Shown: one piece after another, positions 8,160-17,923 of the stretch
How positions within the stretch are numbered: position 1 is the stretch's first letter
Layout: every line of letters begins with the position of its first letter
Source of the DNA: Verrucomicrobiales bacterium
GTDB taxonomy: Bacteria; Verrucomicrobiota; Verrucomicrobiia; Limisphaerales; UBA9464
Assembly (NCBI GenBank): GCA_027483345.1
Contig: JAIXUV010000276.1
Span: forward strand, 1 to 48,122
Length of the DNA stretch: 48,122 nt
Direction of reading: 5' to 3'
Program-made: the position numbers and the translations under genes
The notes under the pieces: model-generated
Told to the model about the DNA's origin: nothing
What the model saw: the letters and a program-made list of their open reading frames with translations, nothing else
The model's database searches: none

Positions 8160-10307
8160 TCAGTTGCTGGCGGTTGCGGTGGCGGGCGCGGCGGACTTGA
8201 TGTCGGTGCCGAGCCGTTGCAGGTAGGCGATGAGGGCGATGATCTCGCGGTCGGGCTTGGCCTTGACGCCACCCACCCCGAGGTTGGCCACGACCCTTGC
8301 GGCCTGGGCCTGGAGGTCGGCGACCGCCGTCGACTCGAATCCCTGCGGATAGGGCACTCCGACCTTGCGCAGGGCCGAGATCCGCGGGGCCACCGAGTTG
8401 GTGTCGAGGGTCTGGGTGAGCAGCCAGGAATAGCGCGGCATCATGGAACCCGGAGAGGTCGTGGTCGGCTGGTCCATGTGGTTGTAGTGCCACGCGTCCG
8501 GGTACTTCCCGCCGATGCGGTGCAGGTCCGGGCCGGTGCGCTTGGAACCCCAGAGGAACGGGTGGTCGTTCACGAACTCGCCCGCCTTGGAGTACTCGCC
8601 GTACCGCTCGGTCTCCGAACGGAACGGACGGACCATCTGCGAATGGCAGCCCACGCAGCCCTCGCGGATGTAGATGTCGCGGCCCAGGACCTCGAGCGGG
8701 GTGTAGGGCTTGACGCTGGAGATCGTCGGGACGTTCTCCTTGATCAGGAACATCGGGATCAGCTCGACCAGTCCGCCGATCGCGACGGCGACGAGGGCGA
8801 GGACGGTCATGGTGAGCGGACGGGCCTCCAGCCAGCGGTGGCCCCAGGCGAAGCGGCCCGGGTTGCCGTGGTGTTCCTCCTTGGCGTCGACCGCCACCTG
8901 GACCTCGGTCTCGGCCTCGAAGCTGCCGGACTTGGCGGTCTTCCACAGGTTGTAGGCCATGAGGATGGCGCCGACGATGTAGAGCGTGCCGCCGATCGCG
9001 CGGAGGCGGTACATCGGGAACAGCTGGAGGACGGTCTCGAGGAAGTTCGGGTACTGCAGGAAGCCGTCGGCGTTGAACTGCTTCCACATGAGGCCCTGGG
9101 TGATGCCGCTCCAGTACATCGGGACGACGTAGAACATCATGCCGAGCAGCGAGACCCAGAAGTGCCAGTTGGCGAGCTTCACCGAGTACAGCGGGGTGCG
9201 GTAGAGGCGCGGGAAGAGGTAGTAGAGCACCGAGAAGGTGAGGAACCCGTTCCAGCCGAGGGCGCCGGTGTGGACGTGGGCGATGGTCCAGTCGGTGAAA
9301 TGGGAGAGCGAGTTGACGCTCTTGATGGAGAGCATCGGGCCCTCGAGGGTGGCCATGCCGTAGGCGGTCACGGCGACGACCATGAACTTGAGCATGGGAT
9401 CCTGGCGTACCTTGTCCCAGGCGCCGCGCAGGGTGAGCAGTCCGTTGAGCATGCCGCCCCAGGAGGGGGCGATGAGCATGATCGAGAACACCATGCCCAG
9501 CGACTGGGCCCAGTCGGGCAGCGAGGAATAGAGCAGGTGGTGCGGGCCGGCCCAGATGTAGATGAAGATCAGGCCCCAGAAGTGGATGATCGAAAGCCGG
9601 TAGGAGAACACCGGGCGGTTCGCGGCCTTGGGCAGGAAGTAGTACATCAGGCCCAGGTAGGGCGTGGTGAGGAAGAACGCGACGGCGTTGTGCCCGTACC
9701 ACCACTGGACCAGGGCGTCCTGCACTCCTGCGTAGATCGAGTAGCTCTTGAAGGCGCCCGCGGGTACCGCGAGCGAATTGACGATGTGCAGCAGCGCGAC
9801 CGTGACGGCGGTGGCGATGTAGAACCAGATCGCCACGTAGATGTGCTTCTCGCGGCGCTTCACGATCGTGCCGAGGAGGTTCACCGTGAAGCAGACCCAA
9901 ACGACCGCGATGGCGATGTCGATCGGCCATTCCAGCTCCGCGTACTCCTTGCTGCTGGTGAGACCCAGCGGGAGGGTGATCGCGGCGGAGACGATGATCG
10001 CCTGCCAGCCCCAGAAGTTGATCCAGCTCAGCGCGTCGCTGAACATGCGCGCCTTGCAGAGGCGCTGGAGGCTGTAATAGATGCCCATGAAGACGCCGTT
10101 GCCGACGAAGGCGAAGATGACGGCGTTGGTGTGCAGCGGGCGGAGGCGACCGAAGGTCGTGTACTGCAGGTTCAGGTTCAGCTCCGGGAAGAACAGCTGG
10201 CAGGCGATGAGGAGGCCGGCCGCGAAGCCGACGAGTCCCCAGATCACCGTCGCTATCGCGAAGGCCCGGACGATCCGGTTGTCGTATTTGAATGTTTCCG
10301 TGGTCAT
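8160..10307 (-). CDS. ccoNO: Fused cbb3-type cytochrome c oxidase subunits I and II (CcoN-CcoO)
   Basis: MTTETFKYDNRIVRAFAIATVIWG... heme-copper subunit I (WWYGHNAVAFFLTTPYLGLMYYFLPK, HVHTGALGWNGF), continuing in the same frame to CcoO (REGCVGCHSQMVRPFRSETERYGEYSKAGEF). ATG at 10307. Confidence 0.93.
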   Translation of the reverse strand: MTTETFKYDNRIVRAFAIATVIWGLVGFAAGLLIACQLFFPELNLNLQYTTFGRLRPLHTNAVIFAFVGNGVFMGIYYSLQRLCKARMFSDALSWINFWGWQAIIVSAAITLPLGLTSSKEYAELEWPIDIAIAVVWVCFTVNLLGTIVKRREKHIYVAIWFYIATAVTVALLHIVNSLAVPAGAFKSYSIYAGVQDALVQWWYGHNAVAFFLTTPYLGLMYYFLPKAANRPVFSYRLSIIHFWGLIFIYIWAGPHHLLYSSLPDWAQSLGMVFSIMLIAPSWGGMLNGLLTLRGAWDKVRQDPMLKFMVVAVTAYGMATLEGPMLSIKSVNSLSHFTDWTIAHVHTGALGWNGFLTFSVLYYLFPRLYRTPLYSVKLANWHFWVSLLGMMFYVVPMYWSGITQGLMWKQFNADGFLQYPNFLETVLQLFPMYRLRAIGGTLYIVGAILMAYNLWKTAKSGSFEAETEVQVAVDAKEEHHGNPGRFAWGHRWLEARPLTMTVLALVAVAIGGLVELIPMFLIKENVPTISSVKPYTPLEVLGRDIYIREGCVGCHSQMVRPFRSETERYGEYSKAGEFVNDHPFLWGSKRTGPDLHRIGGKYPDAWHYNHMDQPTTTSPGSMMPRYSWLLTQTLDTNSVAPRISALRKVGVPYPQGFESTAVADLQAQAARVVANLGVGGVKAKPDREIIALIAYLQRLGTDIKSAAPATATASN

Positions 10308-10344
10308 GGATGTGCGCTCGTTCGTGGTTTCAAGTCGTTGGTCG

Positions 10345-10620
10345 TCACCGCATCCGCGTCGCGCCCTTGGCGCCGGTTTCCGCGGCCGCTGCCGCACGGG
10401 GTTCATCTTCCTCGTCGCCGGTCGTGCGGCTCCCCGCGCCTTGCCGTTGGGTCCCCCGGATTTGCGCGCCCACGGCAACCGAGGCGTCGTCGGACAGGAT
10501 GCGCATCGACGGCGTGCAGGTGTCCTCGAACTGCCCCGACCGCACCGCCCAGAAGAAGGCGGCGAGGAACGCGGCGGCGAAGAGGACGCTCAGCGGGATG
10601 AGGAGGAAGATGACGCTCAT
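10345..10620 (-). CDS. ccoS: cbb3 oxidase assembly protein CcoS
   Basis: MSVIFLLIPLSVLFAAAFLAAFFWAVRSGQFEDTCTPSMRIL; 4-nt ATGA overlap with the upstream ccoI stop. Confidence 0.9.
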   Translation of the reverse strand: MSVIFLLIPLSVLFAAAFLAAFFWAVRSGQFEDTCTPSMRILSDDASVAVGAQIRGTQRQGAGSRTTGDEEDEPRAAAAAETGAKGATRMR

Positions 10621-13130
10621 GGACGGCTTTCGGGGGAATGGATTGCGGGACGGAGTGCCCGTCCCGCATGGCGGGTGGCGAGGCAGGCGAAGGCGACGAC
10701 GGTGATCGAGCTCAGCGGCATGAGCACGGCGCACACGATCGGGGAAAGGAGTCCCGCGGCGGCGATGGCGAGGCCGACGAGGTTGTAGAGGCCGGACAGC
10801 AGGAATCCCGCGCGGACCAGCGCAACCGACCGACGTGCAAAGGCGAGGATGCCGGGAAGGCGCGGGACCATGTCGGCCGCCAGGATGATGTCGCTGGCCG
10901 GCGAGAACGCGCCGACCTCCTCCACCACGGCGGCACCCACGTCCGCCTGCCTCAACGCGCCGGCGTCGTTGAGTCCGTCGCCGACCATCAGGACAGTCTC
11001 GCCCCGTTCCTGGCGCGCCCGGACGAAGTCCAGCTTGTCTTGAGGACCCTGGCCGAAGCGGAGTTCCGCCTGCTCACCGAGCAGTTCGCGGAAGCGTGCC
11101 CGTTCCCCGTCGTGGTCGCCGCTCAGCAACGCGATGCGGTGGCTTCCCGCGAGCCCCGCGGGAAGGCGGTCGACGTCCGCCCGGACTCCGCCGGAGACGC
11201 GGAAGCGCCCGAGGACGCTGCCGTCCACCGAAGCCATCACCGTCGCCCCGTCGGCCGGGCCATTCACCCCGACCGGGATCTCGGCGCCGTTCTGCGCCAT
11301 CCACGAGGCCGAGCCGAGCGCGACGGCTTGACCATCGACCTCCGCGGCGACGCCCCGGCCGGGCACTTCACGGAACGCGGTGACCGCCTGGGACTCCACG
11401 GGACGGACACCGGGCCGGGCCGCGAGCCAGGAGGCGATGCGGACCGAGAGCGGATGGGTCGAGGCACGGGCGACCGCGGCGAGACGGGCCGCGTCGTCAT
11501 CGGAGAGCATCGCGCCCTCCCACTCCACCCGCGCGCCGCCGGGCGTGGTGAGCGTGCCGGTCTTGTCGAAGACCACCGTGTCCACCCGGGCGAGGATCTC
11601 GGCAACGTGGGGGTTCTTGAGGTACACGCCCACCCGTCCGAGCACCCGTTGGGCGGTACCCAGGGTGAACGGCGCGGCGAGGGCCAAGGCGCAGGGGCAG
11701 GCGACGATGAGCACCGAGGTGAAGGCCTTGAAGCCGCGGGAGGCGTCGCCGGCGGCGATCCAGCCCAGTGCCGAGGCGACGGCGATGGCGAGTATGATCC
11801 AGGTGAACCGGCGGCTGTAGGCGTTGGTGATGCGGTCGATGCCCTCGCCGCGGTCCTTGCGGAACGCGTCCTGGTTCCAAAGCGAGGTCAGGTAGCTCTG
11901 GGAGACCGGCTTGACGGTGGCGACCTCGATCAGGCCCGCGGCCTGGCGTCCGCCCGCGTGGATGAGTTCGCCGACCCCGCGCGTCACCGGCTGGGATTCA
12001 CCGGTCACGAAGGCGTAGTCGATGAGGGCCTCGCCACGGACCAGGCGGGCGTCGGCGGGGACCAGTTCGCCGTGTCGCAGCACCAGCGTGTCGCCGACGG
12101 CCAACTGGGAGAGCGCGACCCGTTCCTCGCCGGCGGCACCGCGACGCGTCACGGCCAACGGGAAGAAGGAGCGGTAGTCGCGGTCGAAGGCGAGCCGGTC
12201 GTAGGACTTGCGCTGGAAGACCTGTCCGCAGAGGAGGAAGAACAGCAGCCCGGCCATCGAGTCGAAGTAGCCGTCACCGCGCCCCGTGATCACCTCGTAG
12301 GCGCTCTGTCCGAAGATGGCGAGCAGGCCCGCGGCGATGGGGATCTCGATCACCGCGGCACGGGCGCGAAGGCCGTTCCAGGCCGCCTGCCAGTAGCCGA
12401 GGGCGCTGTAGAGAAGCACCGGGAGCGCGAGGACCAGCTGTATCTTGCCTGTCATCGCGCGGAAGGCCGGTCCGTGGACGCTGTCGAGTCCGAGATAGGC
12501 GGCGATCGCGAAGAGCATCGAGTTGCCGAAGGCGAATCCGGCCACGCCAAGCTGCAGCCACAGCCGCCGGGAGATCCCGGAGGCGGGCTTCGCGTCGAGG
12601 TCCGAGGACTTCAGGTCGGGCTCGTAGCCGAGCGAAGCTATCAGCGAAACCACCTCGGAAAGCCGGACGGAGGGCGTCTCGAACGTGATGGAGACCTCGC
12701 GGCGCAGGAAGTTCACCCGCGACTGGCCGATGCCGGACCGCAGCCGGAAGAGGTTTTCGAGGAGCCAGATGCACGCGGTGCAGTGGATCGCGGGAACCCG
12801 GAAGGTGACCCGTGTCTGGCGGGCGTCCGAGAAGTCCACGATCCGTTCCCGCACCTCGGGCACGTCCAGGAAGTCGAAGCGGTCCGCCGGACCCGGGGTC
12901 CCTCCTCGCACGCCGTCGGTCCCGCCCATCCGGTAGAGATCCTCCATGCCCCCGGCCTTGAGGATCTCGAAGACGGCGACACAGCCCTGGCAGCAGAAGT
13001 CCCGTTCGTCCCGGCTGAGCCGAGTCGTTCCACAGGGGCTGCCACAGTGGTGGCAGGAGGCCACAGACGGAGCGGCGGCGCCGGGGGCGGTTTCGGGGAC
13101 GGACGGGTTCTTGGGGGCACGGGTGCTCAC
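10617..13130 (-). CDS. ccoI: Copper-translocating P-type ATPase CcoI/FixI
   Basis: N-terminal CHHCGSPC...CCQGC, HMA motif IHCTACIWLLENLFRLR, CPCALALA, DKTGTLTTPGG, MVGDGLNDAGAL. GTG at 13130 preferred; the track start is 13208. Confidence 0.93.
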   Translation of the reverse strand: MSTRAPKNPSVPETAPGAAAPSVASCHHCGSPCGTTRLSRDERDFCCQGCVAVFEILKAGGMEDLYRMGGTDGVRGGTPGPADRFDFLDVPEVRERIVDFSDARQTRVTFRVPAIHCTACIWLLENLFRLRSGIGQSRVNFLRREVSITFETPSVRLSEVVSLIASLGYEPDLKSSDLDAKPASGISRRLWLQLGVAGFAFGNSMLFAIAAYLGLDSVHGPAFRAMTGKIQLVLALPVLLYSALGYWQAAWNGLRARAAVIEIPIAAGLLAIFGQSAYEVITGRGDGYFDSMAGLLFFLLCGQVFQRKSYDRLAFDRDYRSFFPLAVTRRGAAGEERVALSQLAVGDTLVLRHGELVPADARLVRGEALIDYAFVTGESQPVTRGVGELIHAGGRQAAGLIEVATVKPVSQSYLTSLWNQDAFRKDRGEGIDRITNAYSRRFTWIILAIAVASALGWIAAGDASRGFKAFTSVLIVACPCALALAAPFTLGTAQRVLGRVGVYLKNPHVAEILARVDTVVFDKTGTLTTPGGARVEWEGAMLSDDDAARLAAVARASTHPLSVRIASWLAARPGVRPVESQAVTAFREVPGRGVAAEVDGQAVALGSASWMAQNGAEIPVGVNGPADGATVMASVDGSVLGRFRVSGGVRADVDRLPAGLAGSHRIALLSGDHDGERARFRELLGEQAELRFGQGPQDKLDFVRARQERGETVLMVGDGLNDAGALRQADVGAAVVEEVGAFSPASDIILAADMVPRLPGILAFARRSVALVRAGFLLSGLYNLVGLAIAAAGLLSPIVCAVLMPLSSITVVAFACLATRHAGRALRPAIHSPESRP

Positions 13131-13276
13131 GACGCGGCCCGAACATTGCCGGGGAGGCGCGGAGCTACTTCGCGGAAATTGCCACGGTGGAGACGCCGTT
13201 TGTTGCACGATCCCCGCGGCCGGTGCTCTACCGGCGTTTCAAAGGGGACCGCAAGGAAACCGGCGGGGCGGACGGT

Positions 13277-14032
13277 TCAGCCGTTGGAGCCGCCGACGTT
13301 CTGGCTCTCGACCCAGCGGACCGCGTGCCGGACCAGCTCGGTGGCGTTGGAGAGTTCCAGCTTCTCCTTGATGTGCCCGCGGTGCACGTCGACGGTCTTC
13401 GTGCTGAGCCCGAGCTGCTCCGCGATGTCCCGCGTGGTGCGCCCCTGGCCGATCAGCTGGAAGATCTCGAACTCGCGGTCGCTCAGCTTCTCGATCGGCG
13501 AACTCGATCCGCGCGGACGCCGGCCGGTCATCGCGTCCAGGAGGGTCGCCGACATGCGGGCGCTCACGTAGACGCGTCCTTCCAAGACCTGCCGGATGGC
13601 CGCCAGCAGGGCCTCGCCGCCGGCCTCCTTCATCACGTAGCCACGCGCACCGGCCCGCAGAACGCGCTCCGCGTAGATCATCTCGTCGTGCATCGAGACC
13701 ACCAGGATCGGCTGGTCCGGATGCAGGCTGAGGACGTCCTTGATGAACTCCACGCCGGAACGCCCCGGCATGGTGAGGTCGGTGACCAGCAGGTCGGGAC
13801 CCTCACGCGCCATCAGGGCGAGAGCCTCGGCCGGTGAGGACGCCTCGCAGCAGACCTCGATGTCCGGCTGGCGGTTGATGATCATCGAGAGCCCGGCGCG
13901 CATGAGCGGATGGTCGTCCACGAGCAGCAGACGGCTCCTCGCGGGCTTGGACGGCTTCGACGCGGCCCGAGTGCGGCCCTTGGACGGCGGGGCAGGGACG
14001 GCCGGCGAGGAAGGCTTGCGGGAAGGCTTCAT
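13277..14032 (-). CDS. NarL/FixJ-type response regulator with LuxR HTH
   Basis: [84 protein letters not shown] at 14032. Confidence 0.93.
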   Translation of the reverse strand: MKPSRKPSSPAVPAPPSKGRTRAASKPSKPARSRLLLVDDHPLMRAGLSMIINRQPDIEVCCEASSPAEALALMAREGPDLLVTDLTMPGRSGVEFIKDVLSLHPDQPILVVSMHDEMIYAERVLRAGARGYVMKEAGGEALLAAIRQVLEGRVYVSARMSATLLDAMTGRRPRGSSSPIEKLSDREFEIFQLIGQGRTTRDIAEQLGLSTKTVDVHRGHIKEKLELSNATELVRHAVRWVESQNVGGSNG

Positions 14033-15192
14033 GGCTGGACCGGGACGATCCCGAGGCTGCCCTCCGAGACGGAACAGCGGAGCCGCGTCCCCTTGCCCGG
14101 GCTCGACTGGATGCGCAGCTCCGCGCCGATCAAACCGGCCCGATAACGCATGACACGCAGGCCGATGCCGGAACCGTCGCCCGTCCGCGTCACGAAACCA
14201 TGCCCGTCGTCGTCGACCTCCAGCACCAGGTTCCCACGCGTCCGCGCCAACCGGATGCGGATCGCGCCGGGCTGCCCGTGTTTCAGCGCGTTGTTCACCG
14301 CTTCCTGGGCGATCCGGTAGAGATGCAAGGCCACGTGCGGATCCGGGATCGGAACAGCCGTCGGACACTCCAGGGTGCACGGGGTCCGGGCCAAGGTCCG
14401 GGTCGTTTCGGCCAGTTCCCGGAGCGCGTCGGTCAAGCCCTCCTCCTCCATGGCGACCGGGGAGAGCCCATGGGACAGCTGACGAGTTTGGGTAACGGTG
14501 GACCGCAGCTGCCGCGCGAGCTCGCGCAACGACCGGCCCGCCTCGGGCGAAAGGGAGTCGAACTCCTGCACGAGACCCTGGACGTAGAGTTCCAGTGCGG
14601 TGAGATGCTGGCCGAGCCCGTCGTGGAGGTCCCGGCCGATGCGCCGCTGCTCGCGGTCGCTCACCTCCAGCAGCTCGCGCTCAAGCCGCTTGCGACGGGT
14701 GATGTCGGTGCGGATGGAGACGTATTGGAACGGAACCCCGTCGCTCCCGAGGAACGGCACGATCGTGGTGTCCACCCAGTAGGTGGTCCCCTGCTTCGTC
14801 CGGTTCATGATCTCCCCCTTCCAGACGCGGCCGCTCCGGATGGTCTTCCAGAGTCCGGTGAAGAAGGCCTTCGGATGGTGGCCGGAATTGAGGATGCGGT
14901 GGTTGCGGCCGATCAGCTCGTCGAGTCCGTATCCGGAGATCTGGCAGAAGCGCCGGTTGGCGTGCGTGATGGTCCCCTCGGCATCGGTGATCGCGACGAT
15001 CGAGTGCTCGTCCAGGGCGGACTTGATGTCGCGCAGTTCCTTGCGGGTGGCCTCCATCACCTTCTCGAATTCACGGCGCGGAGTCGGGTGGCTGCGGCCG
15101 GAGACCGGTGGCGGCGTGCGGACCTGGGCAGGACGTCTCCGCGGGCTCCGGGGCTTCTTCCCGGGTTGGCTTCGGTCCGTGACGGGTTTCAC
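14029..15192 (-). CDS. PAS-domain histidine kinase (HisKA_3/HATPase_c)
   Basis: PAS region [88 protein letters not shown] start; ATGA overlap with the regulator. No TM segment seen. Confidence 0.93.
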   Translation of the reverse strand: MKPVTDRSQPGKKPRSPRRRPAQVRTPPPVSGRSHPTPRREFEKVMEATRKELRDIKSALDEHSIVAITDAEGTITHANRRFCQISGYGLDELIGRNHRILNSGHHPKAFFTGLWKTIRSGRVWKGEIMNRTKQGTTYWVDTTIVPFLGSDGVPFQYVSIRTDITRRKRLERELLEVSDREQRRIGRDLHDGLGQHLTALELYVQGLVQEFDSLSPEAGRSLRELARQLRSTVTQTRQLSHGLSPVAMEEEGLTDALRELAETTRTLARTPCTLECPTAVPIPDPHVALHLYRIAQEAVNNALKHGQPGAIRIRLARTRGNLVLEVDDDGHGFVTRTGDGSGIGLRVMRYRAGLIGAELRIQSSPGKGTRLRCSVSEGSLGIVPVQP

Positions 15193-15359
15193 GTCCGAAC
15201 TCTACGGACCTGGCCTTCCCGGTGCGACAGAAAGGTGCCCCGCCGAACCCGCTTCGAACAGAACCCACGGATGGGACCGTCAGGCGGAAACCGCGATTCC
15301 CTTCCAGTCCCTTGGCGAATCGGCGGCCTTGCGTGGAGTCTCCCGCCTGCATCGTCGGT

Positions 15360-16244
15360 TCAGCCTCCGGCGAACAGCCGTCCCCGGTACTCGGTCGGCG
15401 ACTGACGGACGATCTTCTTGAACACGCGGTTGAAGTGGGTGAGGGACTGGAAGCCGACCTCGTAGGCGATCTCGCTGATGCGGAGGTTGGGGTTGAGCAG
15501 GAGGTTCTTCGCCTTCTCCACACGGACCCGGGAGACGTACTCGGTGAAGTGGATCCCGGTGTGCTTTTTGAAGATCTTGCAGAAGTAGTAGAGGCTCGTG
15601 TGCACCGACTTGGCGACCTCGCCGAGGGAGATGTCGTCGGCGTGGTGTTCCTCGATGTACTGCTTGGCCCGGGTGATCACCGGCGGCTCCGAGTTGGCGC
15701 CCTGGACCGCGATCTGGTTGCTCTTCATCGACAGGTGGTCGGCGAAGATCTTCAGCAGCTCGGTGACCGACTCGATCTTGCGCTGCGGCATCACCGCGGT
15801 GCCCATGAACGCGTCGCGGGCGCGGTCGTTGTCGATGTCGACGCCGAGCTTGCCCGCCTCGTCGACGGCGCGCCGGAAGGCGGCGGGCGTCGGACGGGTG
15901 CGCATGACCTGGCCGGTCTGGAGGAATCCGATGGTCTCCTCGCCGAGCTTAACCGGGACGGCCGTCTCGCTCAGGCCGTAGGGGCAGGTCATCGTGCAGG
16001 CCTCGGTCTTCGCCGACTCCGCGAGACGCTCCTGGAGGTGCAGGCAGGCGGAGCAGGTGCGGCTCTTCTCGGCCGTCATCGCGCAGAACGCGTTCTCGCC
16101 CCGGACCCCGTGCAGCGGCAGCTGCCAGGTTACCGCCGGACGGAGCGTGATCGGCAACCCGGTCGCCTCGGTGAAGGCCCGTTGGTATCCCTCGTACATG
16201 GGTGAGTTCTTGAGCGTCTCGATCATCTGTCCGTTGGCATTCAT
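15360..16244 (-). CDS. AraC-family regulator with PocR-type sensory domain
   Basis: N-terminal domain with CSACLHLQERLAE...CTMTCPYGLSETAVPV; C-terminal AraC HTH (SLGEVAKSVHTSLYYFCKIFKKHTGIHFTEYVSRVRVEKAKNLLLNPNLRISEIAYEVGFQSLTHFNRVFKK). Confidence 0.92.
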   Translation of the reverse strand: MNANGQMIETLKNSPMYEGYQRAFTEATGLPITLRPAVTWQLPLHGVRGENAFCAMTAEKSRTCSACLHLQERLAESAKTEACTMTCPYGLSETAVPVKLGEETIGFLQTGQVMRTRPTPAAFRRAVDEAGKLGVDIDNDRARDAFMGTAVMPQRKIESVTELLKIFADHLSMKSNQIAVQGANSEPPVITRAKQYIEEHHADDISLGEVAKSVHTSLYYFCKIFKKHTGIHFTEYVSRVRVEKAKNLLLNPNLRISEIAYEVGFQSLTHFNRVFKKIVRQSPTEYRGRLFAGG

Positions 16245-16452
16245 TGGCTTTGTCTTTCCCTCGGCGGCGCAACCGAACTTGCTCCGCGTGGCGACAATAT
16301 CGGCCGAAAGGACAAAATCCGGCTATTGGGGCCGCCGCCTGAACTCATCGGGACCTCGCCCGGATGGGGCATAGGGGAATCCCCTATCCGGACCTTCTGG
16401 GAAGCCCGATCGGCCCGGCGTCGATGGCATCGCATCCATTCGGAAGGGACTC

Positions 16453-16480
16453 TTACGCAAGGACGCGAAGGCGCGAAGAG
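16453..16480. repeat. Degenerate copy of the intergenic GC-rich repeat family
   Basis: TTACGCAAGGACGCGAAGGCGCGAAGAG resembles the arms at 16601 and 28515. Confidence 0.4.
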
Positions 16481-16600
16481 ACAGAGGGAAACGGGGGACT
16501 TGTGAGGAAGCCGGATTGGACACGGATGGGTGGTTGCCATTTCGGCCGTGGGGAGAAACCCCTCCCCGTCTGAGCGGATGAGATCCCCCGGCATTTGTTT

Positions 16601-16702
16601 TCACGCGAAGGCGCGGAGAGCGCGGAGGACTGGGGCAACCGATCCGAGGTCGTTTGAGGGAATCGTCGGCCCCCGCTCCGCGGCCTCCGCGCCTCCGCGT
16701 GA
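16601..16702. repeat. Intergenic inverted-repeat element (27-nt imperfect arms)
   Basis: TCACGCGAAGGCGCGGAGAGCGCGGAG (16601-16627) versus reverse complement of CTCCGCGGCCTCCGCGCCTCCGCGTGA (16676-16702): 24/27 identical. Confidence 0.8.
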
Positions 16703-16828
16703 CCCTTCTCCCGAACGGCAGCACGACGAAGAAGCCCAGGGCGGAGCATCGCACCAAAACACGCCGAACGGCGAACGGTCCGGGGCGGCTTCTTGGCGTG
16801 AGGTCCGTCTCCGCTCCCGTCGACGGGA

Positions 16829-17722
16829 TCAGAACACCTCGGCGCGGAGTCCGCTGACCTCCCGCACACGGCGGGCGATCTGGGACAGGGACCGCAGGGG
16901 CAGGTGTCCGCAGGAGGAGGACTGCGTCGGACGCGTCGCGGAGTAGACCTGCACCAGCGGGATGGCGGCCCCGGCATCCTTCAGTTCCCGGAGCCGGCGG
17001 GCGTAGATTTCCACCTCGGACGCGCTGGGACCGACACCGTTGACGGTGGCGAAGAGGCTCTGGATGACCACCGGACGCCGACGGGCCAGGGTGAGCAGGT
17101 TCTCGAGCACGGTCTCGATGGTGCAGTCGGGCCGGTTGACGCGGTCCATGTGGTCCTGCGAGCCGGCGTCCAGCTTGGCCCACACCTCGTCATGCACGGT
17201 GAAGAGGGTGAGTCCCTCCTGGACCTCGCGGCTTCCGAGGCCGGTGCCGTTGGTGAGGAGGACCATCTTGAAGAACGGATACCGGCCGCGCGCGCGGAGA
17301 TGGACGACCTCCTCGACGACCTCGTTGAAGTTCGGACAGAGCGTCGGTTCGCCGTCGCCGCTCAGGGCGACATGACGGAGCCGGACCAGTTCCTCGGGCA
17401 GGGCCCGGTAGGCGGGTCGAAGACGCACGTTGCCACTCCAGACCTCCCCCAGAGTCGCCGCCAGTTCCTCGCCGACGCGGGCGGCGTCCACGGCCTGGGG
17501 CAGCTGGAACGGCCTCGGGGAGGACTCGCAATAGGTGCAGCGGAAATTGCAGCAGTGCCCCGGCGAAAGGTTGATCCCGACGGAGAGGCCCCGGGCGCGT
17601 GGGGAGACCACGGTGTACACGAGTTCACGGCCGCCGAAGTCCCGTGGACATCCGAACGCCGTCATGACACCCGTCGGCGACGGCCGCGCCGTGGTGGGTT
17701 CCTGCGTGTAGAGCTCGTTCAT
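16829..17722 (-). CDS. Radical SAM protein
   Basis: CCNFRCTYC (CxxxCxxC) cluster motif, ALSGDGEPTLCPNF, VLLTNGTGL, EVWAKLDAGS. Start at 17722 (MNELYTQEP) inside the longer track ORF. Confidence 0.9.
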   Translation of the reverse strand: MNELYTQEPTTARPSPTGVMTAFGCPRDFGGRELVYTVVSPRARGLSVGINLSPGHCCNFRCTYCESSPRPFQLPQAVDAARVGEELAATLGEVWSGNVRLRPAYRALPEELVRLRHVALSGDGEPTLCPNFNEVVEEVVHLRARGRYPFFKMVLLTNGTGLGSREVQEGLTLFTVHDEVWAKLDAGSQDHMDRVNRPDCTIETVLENLLTLARRRPVVIQSLFATVNGVGPSASEVEIYARRLRELKDAGAAIPLVQVYSATRPTQSSSCGHLPLRSLSQIARRVREVSGLRAEVF

Positions 17723-17923
17723 GGGTTCCCGATCGCCTGCCCCGGAACACCCGATGCCCCGGAGGTCGACGCCTTTCGGGAGGTGACTGTCGGCTTCGGT
17801 CCACGGAGCGCCTAGTCCGTGGTTGGGATTGACCGGACGGAAATTGTCCGACCGCGTGCGCCCTTCCGGGCTTGTCCGACAACGGCGGACGTTCCTAGCC
17901 TGTGGCCGACCCGTCCGCCCTCC

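Noticed and set aside
7884-10601. 905-aa plus-strand ORF
   Set aside because: Antisense to ccoNO; composition is a His/Gly/Asp/Val-rich shadow and the opposite strand encodes a clear oxidase.
10638-13571. 977-aa plus-strand ORF
   Set aside because: Antisense to ccoI, which has all P-type ATPase motifs.
16245-16828. Possible CRISPR or small-RNA locus in the long intergenic region
   Set aside because: Repeat units are irregular with no constant spacers; better described as inverted-repeat elements.
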